Source: Chryseobacterium indologenes
Lineage (GTDB): Bacteria; Bacteroidota; Bacteroidia; Flavobacteriales; Weeksellaceae
Length of the DNA stretch: 64,000 bases
NCBI GenBank assembly: GCA_001013295.1
Contig: LAZY01000011.1
Span: forward strand, 52,085 to 116,084
Reading direction: 5' to 3'
Shown here: one piece after another, positions 44,069 to 52,324 of the stretch
How positions within the stretch are numbered: the stretch's first letter is position 1
How the letters are laid out: every line of letters begins with the position of its first letter
Program-made: the position numbers and the translations under genes
Notes under the pieces: model-generated
Database searches by the model: none
What the model was told of the DNA's origin: nothing
What the model saw: the letters and a program-made list of their open reading frames with translations, nothing else

Positions 44069-45367
44069 TTATTTTTCAATCCGCTTTAGCTTATAGTTTC
44101 CGCTTGTTGTCTCTTTTTCAATCGTATAATTCTCTGTTAATTCAAGCGTCCATCCGTCGCCGGATACTTTGCTGTTTTCAGTTTGGATAGGATTTGATAT
44201 TGATATTTTATCCCAACCCGGACTCATTAGGGCACCTTTTTCAACCGTTAAAATTCCCCATTTGTCTGTAACCCGGATGTTGGGATAAACCGTTCCTTTA
44301 TCTTCTATCGGAATAATATTTCTTGGATCAAATGAGACATTCATTTTCTCAAATTTGATTTCAAAATGGGGCTGATCAATAAATCTAAGTTTATACTCAG
44401 CAATGAGTTTTTTGGTGTTTTCTTCTCTTGTCTCTTCTTCCTGAAGGATTACTTTTCCGTTATAAAGTCCGGATTTATTTTCAGAAACTTTTTTCAATTC
44501 ATTCGGAATATTGATGTGAAAAGCTTTGATAAAATAATCCGTCAGATCTGTTTGGTCAGTAATGTTTCTGTTCCAGCTTTTATCTTTGTTGTACAGCAGG
44601 TAGCCGTAGGCAGGAATGGTATGATAAGCAAAGGAACGCACGAAGGTCGGATTTTTAAAGAAATCGTCAATACCCGTTACGAAAAATGAGGTTGTCTGTG
44701 CTTTATTTCTCCCGCTGAGTATTACCCCTGTAAATTCCGCAATACCTTCGTTCAGTTCCAGCAGGTTTTCAGTAGTATCTGAATTGCTGTAAAGAGAATG
44801 TCTGTATTTTCTAAAAGTCAGGGCACTGGTAAGATGTTGCAGCTGTTCTTTTTCTGACGAAGCCTGGATTGCTTTTTTCAGCGCTTCCAGTTCCAGACGC
44901 AGATAAAGTCTTCCGTTCTTTTGATCCAGGTGATTGTTTTCGGCATTGCTAAGGGTAAAACCTAATGTAGGCTGGATGCTGTGAAATGATTCATGGGCCA
45001 GCAGATTGACTCTGTTTTGTTTATTTTGGGGAAGCGGAAGCATGATCATTGCCCATCTTTTCCCATTCCAGTTGATAGCCGTATTGGCAATATTGATTTT
45101 GTCCGGTAAAATTCCGGAATAGATATTTCCAGTACGTTTCAGTACGTCTGCAGTATCCGGTTCATTGGCAAAAATTTTCCTGGTTTTAGGATCAATCAAT
45201 AGTATGGGACCATACAGGTCTTTATTCCAAAGCTGGATATTTTGTTTTGAGGCAGCTTTAATTTCATCAAAAAAGACAGAAATGTTATCGTGGGAAATAT
45301 CCTGTTTTTGTGCTATTGCTCCTTGTGCCAACAAAAGAAATGCTGCTGTTAAAATAATCTGTTTCAT
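44069..45367 (-). CDS. Exported putative zinc metalloprotease with HESFH motif
   Basis: 432 aa, signal peptide ~1-19 (GAIAQ). The HExxH motif is HESFH at 125-129, preceded by RVNLLA and followed by a downstream ELNEGIAEFTG that may carry the third ligand, so a gluzincin-type site. The C-terminal ~100 residues look like an independent beta domain (WGILTVEKGALMSPGW). It differs in sequence from the HEYIH protein at 19.7 kb but shares its general plan. Single gene, convergent with the hypothetical gene above. Confidence 0.65.
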   Translation of the reverse strand: MKQIILTAAFLLLAQGAIAQKQDISHDNISVFFDEIKAASKQNIQLWNKDLYGPILLIDPKTRKIFANEPDTADVLKRTGNIYSGILPDKINIANTAINWNGKRWAMIMLPLPQNKQNRVNLLAHESFHSIQPTLGFTLSNAENNHLDQKNGRLYLRLELEALKKAIQASSEKEQLQHLTSALTFRKYRHSLYSNSDTTENLLELNEGIAEFTGVILSGRNKAQTTSFFVTGIDDFFKNPTFVRSFAYHTIPAYGYLLYNKDKSWNRNITDQTDLTDYFIKAFHINIPNELKKVSENKSGLYNGKVILQEEETREENTKKLIAEYKLRFIDQPHFEIKFEKMNVSFDPRNIIPIEDKGTVYPNIRVTDKWGILTVEKGALMSPGWDKISISNPIQTENSKVSGDGWTLELTENYTIEKETTSGNYKLKRIEK

Positions 45368-45875
45368 CTTTAAATTTTTCGTCCGCTTACCTGTTATGCA
45401 TTAGTTTTCCAAATGACCAACCCTAAGAAAGTAAACAAGGTTGAAAACATTCGTTTTTTATGTAGCGAATTTGGCGTCATAAAAATCATTTCCGGAAATT
45501 CTGAGAAATTGATAGTAAGCATTATTAGTTTTGTATGTCGGTAAAGTTATAAAACTTTTCCAAAGACAGCCTTACAATACTCTGCAGTTTATTTTTTTTA
45601 TCATTTATATTCGTCTTTGTATCATAACGGAACTGCAAATTGATGTAATTTTGCGCTCGAAAAATTAATAATCTGTGGCTTAAGATTTTAGAATCTCACC
45701 AAAGCCCAATTTTGATATTTTTAAGTAATATACTTGAAGTATTGGCAGTATGACTTGTGTCACGATCTTTATTGATTTTTCTGATTTTTCTGCTTTCAAA
45801 ATCAAAAGAAGTCAGGATAAAGCCGGAAGATACAACTGCTTGGCCAATAACCATTGTAGAAAATATTCCTAAATT
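45368..45875. other. 508-base gap
   Basis: AT-rich, with no coding frame that I trust. A -7-like box TAATTTTG at 45646-45653 lacks a -33 element at proper distance. TGTCACG at about 45758 resembles the ECF41 -35, but no CGTC/TGTC follows at 16 bases. Nothing else is seen. Confidence 0.5.
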
Positions 45876-46301
45876 ATGATTGCAGAATTGCACGAAGCCA
45901 AGGATTTGATGGATAATGAACAATATGAATTAGCCATTACTGTTTTAAGTCATTTGAAGGGGCTGCCTTTAAAATATGAAAATCTAAGATTGCTATTATT
46001 ATCAAATTGTTTCTATAAAATAGAAGAATATGACTGGGCCATTGAAACCGCCAATAAACTTTTGGAAAATGATCATACCAATGAATATGCTTCTCAGATA
46101 AAATATTTAGCTTATTACGAACAGGAAGATTATGATAATGCTCTGAATGAAATCATCAGATTTTTATCTGATAACGAAGCTGACCTTTATAAAACCATTC
46201 TGGAGGAATTTTTAATTGACATCAAAAGAGAGAACATTGCCGATATGGAGATTATTTATAAAATGAAAGAGTTGGCATTGAAAAATAAGATTTACGTATA
46301 G
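45876..46301 (+). CDS. Small TPR-like helical protein (141 aa)
   Basis: Cytoplasmic protein with three or four helix pairs: MIAELHEAKDLMDNEQYELAI, ENLRLLLLSNCFYKIEEYDW, YASQIKYLAYYEQEDYDNAL. They read like tetratricopeptide units. No signal peptide. The gene is followed immediately by a perfect 17-bp terminator hairpin. Such single-domain TPR proteins are usually adapters; the partner is unknown. Confidence 0.65.
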   Translation: MIAELHEAKDLMDNEQYELAITVLSHLKGLPLKYENLRLLLLSNCFYKIEEYDWAIETANKLLENDHTNEYASQIKYLAYYEQEDYDNALNEIIRFLSDNEADLYKTILEEFLIDIKRENIADMEIIYKMKELALKNKIYV

Positions 46302-46320
46302 ATGATAATCTGGAAATACA

Positions 46321-46360
46321 ATACAATAAACCCATCGTAATTGCGATGGGTTTATTGTAT
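46321..46360 (+). terminator. Very strong terminator hairpin
   Basis: ATACAATAAACCCATCG at 46321-46337 and its perfect complement at 46344-46360 (17 bp, loop TAATTG), 20 bases after the stop. Confidence 0.9.
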
Positions 46361-46667
46361 GTATAATAATAAAATTAAATATATTATATTTCTATAAATG
46401 ATTATGGTTTAAAATAATAATAAATTAAGAAAATAAATGGTAATTTTCCGAAAAATTGATTCTGCATTAAAAGAGGTTTATAATCATTATGTGTCATACC
46501 CTGAAGCATGATAGGTGCTGATGATCATGCAAGGGGCTTTTCTTTGGGTTTCATCATAAGAATGCTATGACTGTTTCCAGGTTGGTATACTTATTTCTTT
46601 TAATGATAACGAAAGAAGGAAAAGCTTTGCTAATGACTTCGAATGAAGAAAATAGAGACAATGTTTT
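46361..46667. other. Leader region of the AraC-type regulator
   Basis: AT-rich; contains an inverted repeat GCATGAT (46506-46512) / ATCATGC (46524-46530) about 140 bases upstream of the regulator start. An overlapping frame from 46567 is out of frame with the regulator and not credible. Confidence 0.4.
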
Positions 46668-47537
46668 ATGGAGACTTTTAAAATTGAACCATTCCTGCAC
46701 AGTGAGAATAGTTCCCATTATATTAATACAAAGGAATTGGCAGAGTTACTTGTTGCAAGGCCTCATCAGCTTTTTCAGCCTCATAGGATACTTTTCAACA
46801 GTATTCATCTATTCCTTGAAGGTGAGGGTGTTTTTCATATAGATTTTAAAACAATCAACGTCAGGCCGAGGCATATACTTTTTGTTTCGCCCTACCAGGT
46901 CAGCCAGTTTCAGCATGACCTTGACTATAAAAGTAAAGTCATGATTTTTACTGAGGATTTTCTTTGTAAGACCAGCATTCAATCTCAATTTTACAGTGAA
47001 ACCAATCTTTTTAATGATCCTCTGATCCTGCCGTATTTTGACCTCGGTGAAAGATTTGAGGAGGTTTCTGTCCTGTTTGAATATATTAAAAATGAATTGG
47101 CCAGGCCCTATACCCAAGCACAAAGTATCGTACTGAACAACTATCTGTTTAATATTCTACTGATTGCAGAAGAGGTATCTGTAAATTCTAAAATCAATTT
47201 TGATTTCTGTAGCAACAGGCTTTTGGTGAAAAATTTTAAATCACTTGTTAATAAGAATTTAAACCAACATTATAGTCTGGATCATTATAGCAGTGAGCTG
47301 AATGTGAGCTTAAGAACCCTTCAGAATGCATTCCTCAAAGTAGAAAATCAGACTCCCAAACAATGGTTGATCAACAGGATGATCCTGGAGATCAAAAGAA
47401 ACCTGATGTATGGTGGGATAAGCATCAGTGAAATAGCTTACAGCCTAGGCTTCAAAGAACTTACTAATTTTACCAAATTTTTCAAAATCAAAACAGGACT
47501 TACGCCCACTCAGTTCAGAAAGAATTACGGAAAGTAG
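46668..47537 (+). CDS. AraC-family transcriptional regulator
   Basis: 289 aa. Residues ~30-120 form a cupin-like sensor (HLFLEGEGVFHIDFKTINVR), and ~190-289 the AraC double helix-turn-helix: NQHYSLDHYSSELNVSLRTLQNAF and GGISISEIAYSLGFKELTNFTKFFKIKTGLTPTQFRK. The ATG at 46668 gives a complete sensor. Target genes are not obvious; the following acetyltransferase lies 246 bases on. Activator role typical of the family. Confidence 0.9.
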   Translation: METFKIEPFLHSENSSHYINTKELAELLVARPHQLFQPHRILFNSIHLFLEGEGVFHIDFKTINVRPRHILFVSPYQVSQFQHDLDYKSKVMIFTEDFLCKTSIQSQFYSETNLFNDPLILPYFDLGERFEEVSVLFEYIKNELARPYTQAQSIVLNNYLFNILLIAEEVSVNSKINFDFCSNRLLVKNFKSLVNKNLNQHYSLDHYSSELNVSLRTLQNAFLKVENQTPKQWLINRMILEIKRNLMYGGISISEIAYSLGFKELTNFTKFFKIKTGLTPTQFRKNYGK

Positions 47538-47696
47538 TTTTGGTATCATTTTTTTACGCATTTCTATTATAAATGAGCAGGAATAAAACCTAATTTCGTT
47601 GCGTAATTGCGTCGGAGGGACGGCATTAAAGTTATTCTAAGTAAGTGAATGAGGAATTATATGATGAATTTTTTTTATCATTTGTGTTTTTTTGAG

Positions 47697-47724
47697 CCAC
47701 ATCTTTTATAGGTGTGGTTTTTTA
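47697..47724 (+). terminator. Terminator hairpin upstream of the acetyltransferase
   Basis: CCACATC (47697-47703) and GGTGTGG (47711-47717) with seven T/A following, 160 bases after the AraC-type stop. Confidence 0.55.
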
Positions 47725-47783
47725 TTGACTACTCGTTGCTATTGAGCCAAATTCAATGTAATTTTATGCTTTAACTATTAAAC

Positions 47784-48323
47784 ATGAAAACGATTGAGAT
47801 AAGTACGCTGAAGTCAGAAAGGTTGATTCTTATGCCTTATACACAGGCGATATGTGAAAACTTTTTGAACAATAACTTTAATGATCTCGACAGGCTGGAT
47901 CTGAAAAGAGGGAAGGGCTGGCCTGACTCGGATGTTCTTGATACATTACCCAAAATCATCAATAATCTATCTGGGGTAGAAGGGTCAACAGGATTTGAGT
48001 CCTGGATTGTCATAAAAAAGGATACCAGAGAAGTCGTCGGAGATATTGGTTTTAAAGAATTTGATGATAAAACAAAAAGCTGTGATATTGGCTATGGAAT
48101 TATTGAAGCTGAACGTAGAAACGGCTATGCTGAAGAAGCGGCAAGAACACTTATCCACTGGGCATTTTCAAATCAAAGTCTGTCTCATATCACAGCCCGG
48201 TGCCAGCTGGAAAACAGACGTTCCATCAATCTGTTGGCCAGACTGAATTTTGAAGAAGATAAAAGAGATGCTCAGATGATTCACTGGATGCTTTCCAGGC
48301 CGCTCAATAATCATGAGGAATAG
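47784..48323 (+). CDS. GNAT-family N-acetyltransferase (RimJ/RimL-like)
   Basis: 179 aa. SERLILMPYTQAICENFL, then WIVIKKDTREVVGDIGFKEF, CDIGYGIIEAERRNGYAEEAARTLIHWAF (acetyl-CoA pyrophosphate loop RNGYAEE) and RCQLENRRSINLLARLNFEED are the RimJ/RimL-type GNAT signature. Typical substrates are ribosomal-protein N-termini, antibiotics or amines. Not in an operon. Confidence 0.85.
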   Translation: MKTIEISTLKSERLILMPYTQAICENFLNNNFNDLDRLDLKRGKGWPDSDVLDTLPKIINNLSGVEGSTGFESWIVIKKDTREVVGDIGFKEFDDKTKSCDIGYGIIEAERRNGYAEEAARTLIHWAFSNQSLSHITARCQLENRRSINLLARLNFEEDKRDAQMIHWMLSRPLNNHEE

Positions 48324-48770
48324 CCCCGGACTAATTGGAAAAAGTGCTTTAAATGAAGTCATCAGCTTTCTGTCTCATAACGCTGCAAACCGGGTCATGC
48401 TCAAAAGCTTTGGTAAAATAATTGAATACCGATTGATTATTCTAAATTTTATAGACGCAAATAATTAGTGATTCAAATACTTTATTTTAGGAGACTGAGT
48501 AATGCAACTTCGTCGCTGATGAAGCTTTGTGACTATGCGCTCGTTTCTTCAGATCGATTGAAAATCGATCCCTTCTTAGCTCACTTAAAATAAAGCATAC
48601 ACAGACATGAAGCTTTGCGTGAAACCCTATCTCCACAACTGTTGATTCTAATGGGGTAAAGAAGATAATATTTTTTCTATTCAGATGAACTCAATTTTTT
48701 ACCTAGTCCACAACTTTTGGGACTGATCCAAGAAAGCTGAGTATTAAAAAAAGAAAATCCCATAAATAAA
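48324..48770. other. Gap upstream of the tRNA-Ser terminator
   Basis: No coding frame. It contains repeat copy B at 48534-48620 and otherwise AT-rich sequence. A minus-strand frame covering the tRNA is an artefact. Confidence 0.5.
48534..48620. repeat. Dispersed intergenic repeat, copy B (perfect core GATCGATT-GAA-AATCGATC)
   Basis: Same element as at 1513-1600. Here both 8-base arms are perfect. Shared blocks are TATGCG, TCAGATCGATTGAAAATCGAT, CTTAGCTCACTTAAAA, CATGAA and CTTTGCGT. Confidence 0.65.
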
Positions 48771-48803
48771 AAATCCTCGAAAATCTATGATTTTCGAGGA
48801 TTT
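48771..48803 (-). terminator. Terminator of tRNA-Ser
   Basis: AAATCCTCGAAAAT (48771-48784) and ATTTTCGAGGATTT (48790-48803), a perfect 14-bp stem, three bases beyond the tRNA 3' end, followed by TTTATTTAT on the minus strand. Confidence 0.85.
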
Positions 48804-48806
48804 TTG

Positions 48807-48891
48807 CGGAGAGTGAGGGATTCGAACCCCCGGACCTGTTACAGTCAACAGTTTTCAAGACTGCCGCAATCGACCACTCTGCCAACTCTCC
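48807..48891 (-). tRNA. tRNA-Ser (anticodon UGA)
   Basis: 85 nucleotides. The acceptor stem GGAGAGT pairs with ACTCTCC, with discriminator G and no encoded CCA. The anticodon arm CAGTCTTGAAAACTG gives a 7-base loop CTTGAAA, anticodon TGA. A long variable arm (TTGACTGTAACAG region) and the T arm GGTTCGAATCC fit a class II serine tRNA. It is single and not part of an rRNA or tRNA cluster. The promoter is at 48926-48957 and the terminator directly follows. Confidence 0.95.
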
Positions 48892-48925
48892 TTAAACTCC
48901 GGTAGTACCGTTGTTTTCAGTGGTG

Positions 48926-48957
48926 CAAATATAGAAAGTTTTTTAATACTGGCAAAA
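48926..48957 (-). promoter_or_regulatory. Promoter of tRNA-Ser: TTTTG-N19-TATATTTG
   Basis: On the minus strand TTTTG (48957-48953), a 19-base spacer and TATATTTG (48933-48926). It matches the Bacteroidota primary sigma promoter perfectly. The start point should be near 48920, about 28 bases before the mature 5' end. Confidence 0.75.
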
Positions 48958-49087
48958 TGTTTTTTGAATAAAATTGATTTTTTCGGTTTTTATAAGGTTT
49001 TGCACTGCTTTTAAGAGCTGGGTTGTACTTTTGTGTGTTGATTTTCAGTTGTTTAATTAGATATGAGGATTTTAATAAAGTTAATAT

Positions 49088-50407
49088 TTACCGTCCATTT
49101 AAATCTACTGTTTTATCAATATAAATAATACCATTGAAGGAAGACGTATAATCCATTTTCGCTTCATAGGTCAAATCGAATAACCGGGCAGAGAACCAGG
49201 GATAGCTGCTAGGTCTGCCTTGTGCTTTCGGTAGAGGAAGAAACTGGATATTACTTTTTTTATTTTTCAAATACAATTCCAGAGATCTTTCACCGGATGA
49301 AGGTATTTTTGCTGTTTTGGTGAAATCGGCATGAAAATAATCATTTCCGAAAAAAGCAGGTGAAAAAGCTCCGCTGCCTGAGGTAATGGCCAATGAATAG
49401 ACCTGATCTCCAAACTCCCTGAAGATTTCACTTCCGAAATAAGTAAATCCCTGATACGTATTGTTGGCGTACCATTGCTTTGCAAAGTCAGGACTGAAAG
49501 AAACGTAAGTGTTTACATCCAGCACATTATGATTGTTATGAGACCAGACGATAATCTTTTGACCCGGGAAAATATATTTTGCCAGAAAGATGAAGTTTTT
49601 TGCCATCATAGCGTCCCTGCTTTTTCCCTCAATGGCCAGGTCAAAAAGGCTTTTAATATTATTGATTTCAATGATCCATTTTTTCCTCAGATTAGCCTCT
49701 AGAGAACTGAATAGGATCGTTTCTTCAATATTTTTGATTTCAGAGGCAAAATTTGTGGCATCTACAGAATCTTTTTTCGAAGAAAATTCATGTTCCAGGA
49801 TATAGCTGAGGTCTTTTACAAAGTTTTTATAAGTTGTGGAACCGGTATCAAAATGAGATGCTTTAAGAATATCCGTAAGAGCGGGTACCAGCTGCGTTTT
49901 AGAAAAGCTGCCGGCATGTCTTGAATCAATTCCTCCAAGACGGATGGGGTTGTTTCCTTTTAGTTCAGTATTGTAATAGGCCCATAGATCTTTACTGACA
50001 TTGCTGTCTGACCAGCAGGTATAAATATTTTCTTTTGCAAGAGAAAGAACCTGAGAGGGATCTTTAATATCTGACAGACCAAACATGATGGAATAAAGAT
50101 CGGCCTCAAACAACAGAACATCAAAGCCTTTTTTTTCATGAAGATATTTAACCAGCCTTGTTTTCATATGAATAGATCCGCCGTCTCCGTGACTGGGTTC
50201 TCCCAACAATACAATTTTGGCTTCATCAATAGATTTTCCAATAGGTTCAAGATCATTAAAATTAGTGTCACCTGGCGATATAGATCGTATTTTACTACTT
50301 GTACTGTACAGATCATCCATGTATAATTTCGAAAAGTCAGTTTTTGATTGGGCAATCGTTAAATGGGAAACCGAAAGTAAAAGTACTGTCAGTACGGAGT
50401 TCTTCAT
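49088..50407 (-). CDS. Exported erythromycin-esterase-family protein
   Basis: 439 aa from the ATG at 50407, with signal peptide (~1-20, LTIAQ). The family motifs are LGEPSHGDG with the catalytic H73, FEAD with E101, the region around GGIDSRHAG and WSHNNH. Esterases of this family open macrolide lactones, but many members in Bacteroidota have no known substrate and are not resistance determinants. Chromosomal position without mobile elements argues against acquired resistance. Single gene, divergent from nothing clear. Confidence 0.8.
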   Translation of the reverse strand: MKNSVLTVLLLSVSHLTIAQSKTDFSKLYMDDLYSTSSKIRSISPGDTNFNDLEPIGKSIDEAKIVLLGEPSHGDGGSIHMKTRLVKYLHEKKGFDVLLFEADLYSIMFGLSDIKDPSQVLSLAKENIYTCWSDSNVSKDLWAYYNTELKGNNPIRLGGIDSRHAGSFSKTQLVPALTDILKASHFDTGSTTYKNFVKDLSYILEHEFSSKKDSVDATNFASEIKNIEETILFSSLEANLRKKWIIEINNIKSLFDLAIEGKSRDAMMAKNFIFLAKYIFPGQKIIVWSHNNHNVLDVNTYVSFSPDFAKQWYANNTYQGFTYFGSEIFREFGDQVYSLAITSGSGAFSPAFFGNDYFHADFTKTAKIPSSGERSLELYLKNKKSNIQFLPLPKAQGRPSSYPWFSARLFDLTYEAKMDYTSSFNGIIYIDKTVDLNGR

Positions 50408-50509
50408 AGTGTTAGTGTTAAAATTTCGGCCAAAATACATTAAATATTGACATGTCGCAACATATCAGAGACGTGAAATGAAGGGCTTGTAGGGCGAAAG
50501 AACTTTTTC

Positions 50510-50863
50510 TTATTGATTTTCAATGATCGTATTGCCCCATTTATTGATGTCATCCAATAGTGGGATAAATGACCTGCCCAAATCGGTGAGGCTATAGATC
50601 GTTTTCAGCGGCGGCTTGGTTCCAATAGTGGTTTTTAGGATCAAATGATCACTTTCTAGTTGTTTGAGCTGTATGCTCAGGGTAGTTTCGGTAATAAAGT
50701 GAAGTTCTTTCCGAAGTTCGCCAAACCGTTGTTCACCATGTCTTAAATGGCACAGTATGACGGCTTTCCATCTTCCTCCAATGAGATCCATGACAAAACT
50801 TACAGAACATGGATAGGACTTTTCGTTGATGCTGATATAGCTTTTGCTGCATTCTTTTTTCAT
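50510..50863 (-). CDS. HxlR-family winged-helix regulator with N-terminal cysteines
   Basis: 117 aa from the ATG at 50863, which abuts an operator-like palindrome; the longer frame from 50920 runs through the promoter and was rejected. Cysteines at 5 and 19 precede the winged helix (VMDLIGGRWKAVILCHLRHG, FGELRKELHFITETTLSIQL). A cysteine before the first helix is the redox sensor in HypR/YodB-type proteins. Divergent from the DUF3291 gene, its likely target. Confidence 0.9.
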   Translation of the reverse strand: MKKECSKSYISINEKSYPCSVSFVMDLIGGRWKAVILCHLRHGEQRFGELRKELHFITETTLSIQLKQLESDHLILKTTIGTKPPLKTIYSLTDLGRSFIPLLDDINKWGNTIIENQ

Positions 50864-50881
50864 ACTATCTGAATAGGTAGT
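50864..50881. promoter_or_regulatory. Candidate HxlR operator ACTATC-N6-GGTAGT
   Basis: Near-perfect 6-bp arms (5 of 6 paired) around TGAATA, touching the regulator ATG. The N6 spacing equals that of the GTTAC-N6-GTAAC sites at 54.6 kb. It lies just upstream of the -33 region of the DUF3291 promoter (TAGTTTTG at 50907-50914). Confidence 0.45.
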
Positions 50882-50948
50882 TATTTCCGGGCTATAGAAA
50901 ATAATATAGTTTTGAATCAAAATAAAATCAAATTTAACATAAAAATCA

Positions 50949-51440
50949 ATGTATCAGTTAGCACAGATCAATATTGCAAGGATGAAAGGCGTAGACATAC
51001 AGGATCCCATCATGAAGGAATTTGTTGATAATCTGGATCATGTCAATCAATTGGCTGAAAACAGCAAGGGTTTCATCTGGCGTCTGAAAGATGAAGATAA
51101 TAATGCGGTCGGATTTAATCCGCTGAATGATGTACAGATGATCGTTAATATTTCCGTTTGGGAAGATGTTGAGTCTTTGCAACATTACACATACAAAACA
51201 TTTCATTCCTATTTTTTGAAAAAGAGAAAAGATTGGTTTCAGAAATACGGAAAGAGTCACTATGCACTCTGGTGGATCAGGAAAGGAGACTATCCGGTGA
51301 TTGAAGAAGCTCTGCAACGGCTTAATTATCTTCAGGAAAATGGAGTTTCACCTTATGCTTTTACCTTTCAGAAAATCTATCAAAATACAGATGGTATCGG
51401 TGATGTTTTACCCAAAAATGAAAATTTAATAAAGAAATAA
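50949..51440 (+). CDS. DUF3291 domain protein (dimeric alpha/beta barrel, monooxygenase-like fold)
   Basis: 163 aa soluble protein. YQLAQINIARMKGVDIQDP, FVDNLDHVNQLAENSKGFIW and WEDVESLQHYTYKTFHSYFLKKRKDWF match DUF3291, related in fold to antibiotic-biosynthesis monooxygenase-type domains. The reaction is unknown. It has a good -7 box TAGTTTTG at 50907-50914 and is divergent from a cysteine-containing HxlR regulator, so it is probably induced by electrophiles or oxidants. Confidence 0.8.
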   Translation: MYQLAQINIARMKGVDIQDPIMKEFVDNLDHVNQLAENSKGFIWRLKDEDNNAVGFNPLNDVQMIVNISVWEDVESLQHYTYKTFHSYFLKKRKDWFQKYGKSHYALWWIRKGDYPVIEEALQRLNYLQENGVSPYAFTFQKIYQNTDGIGDVLPKNENLIKK

Positions 51441-51513
51441 GAGGAAAAGCTGTAGCATAAGGGCATTGGGATATGTGGTATATTTGATCCAAAATTACAG
51501 ATCACGATAAAAT

Positions 51514-52125
51514 ATGATGCTTGAAATACATAAAAAAGAAGATATTCTTATTCCTTTTACAATCATTGGAGAAGAGCATTGGGAAGTAAATGCCAGAACG
51601 ATTCTTGAAGCTGTAGCAGATAACTGGAATGACGAACTTAAAGAACCTGTCCGGGAAGAAGAAATCAATGCTTTGGAACAAAGATTGGGGATAGCTTTGC
51701 CTCACGGGCTCAAATTGTTTTACAGAACATTTGGTATCGCTGATATTGGCGAACAGCTACAGGAATTTGATGAAATTGGGTTTATTAAAGAAATTTGGGC
51801 CGAGCATCCGCAATATGGACCTGGTTTTACAGAGAAAGACAGGGAATACCTCCCTTTTCTGATCTCATTCAGCGACTATCTGGGCAATGGAAATATGTTT
51901 TGCTTTCATAGCGAAACAAAAGAAATTTACTATTATGACCACGAAGGAAGTCCTTATTTGAGTAAAATGTTTGAAAATGTGGATCAATACCTTAGATGTT
52001 GTCTGATCTCAGCGCAGTCTGATCTGTTTGGAGCTGATACCGGAGAGGAGAAGGTAGCGGTATGGACAGAAGAAATTTTAATAGATTTATTGGGAGAAGA
52101 TCTTGTAAGAAAATGGAAATATTAA
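51514..52125 (+). CDS. SMI1/KNR4 (SUKH) domain protein, orphan immunity-type
   Basis: 203 aa, acidic. EEEINALEQRLGIALPHGLK (residues ~49-68) and LFYRTFGIADIGE are the SUKH opening; PFLISFSDYLGNGNMFCFH and EIYYYDHEGSP follow. SUKH proteins are typically immunity proteins against polymorphic toxins of contact-dependent or T6SS-type systems. No toxin, Rhs or T6SS gene is close, so this is an orphan or acts against foreign toxins. A 15-bp hairpin lies after it. Confidence 0.8.
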   Translation: MMLEIHKKEDILIPFTIIGEEHWEVNARTILEAVADNWNDELKEPVREEEINALEQRLGIALPHGLKLFYRTFGIADIGEQLQEFDEIGFIKEIWAEHPQYGPGFTEKDREYLPFLISFSDYLGNGNMFCFHSETKEIYYYDHEGSPYLSKMFENVDQYLRCCLISAQSDLFGADTGEEKVAVWTEEILIDLLGEDLVRKWKY

Positions 52126-52237
52126 AGGAATATCGTACATAGTATCACAAACAGATAATGATTCCCTTTTAAGAGTTTTTCAATAAAATTTAGATAGACT
52201 TCCTGAAATCCTGTCAGAAGAAGGAAATCTTTTTTTG

Positions 52238-52296
52238 AAACAGGAATACCAATTCATATTAGCTTTCTTTCGCTTTATTATTTGGTATTCCTGTTT
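52238..52296. terminator. Bidirectional hairpin between SUKH and phosphodiesterase genes
   Basis: AAACAGGAATACCAA (52238-52252) and TTGGTATTCCTGTTT (52282-52296), perfect 15-bp stem with a 29-base loop. Confidence 0.65.
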
Positions 52297-52324
52297 TATT
52301 GTGCAGATAGATCTCTGATCTTGA

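Noticed and set aside
45755..45785. TGTCACG resembling an ECF41 -35
   Set aside because: Nothing like CGTC or TGTC is found 16 bases downstream, and no gene start follows closely.
46567..46842. Alternative frame upstream of and into the AraC-type gene
   Set aside because: It overlaps the regulator in another frame, and its residues resemble no family; the AraC HTH is unambiguous.
48703..48885. Minus-strand 60-residue frame [12 protein letters not shown]...[11 protein letters not shown] over the tRNA
   Set aside because: It is the translation of tRNA-Ser itself, a frequent false gene; the tRNA fold and promoter are clear.
49088..50407. Acquired macrolide resistance gene
   Set aside because: Family match only; there is no mobile element or resistance cluster, and many chromosomal members have no such role.
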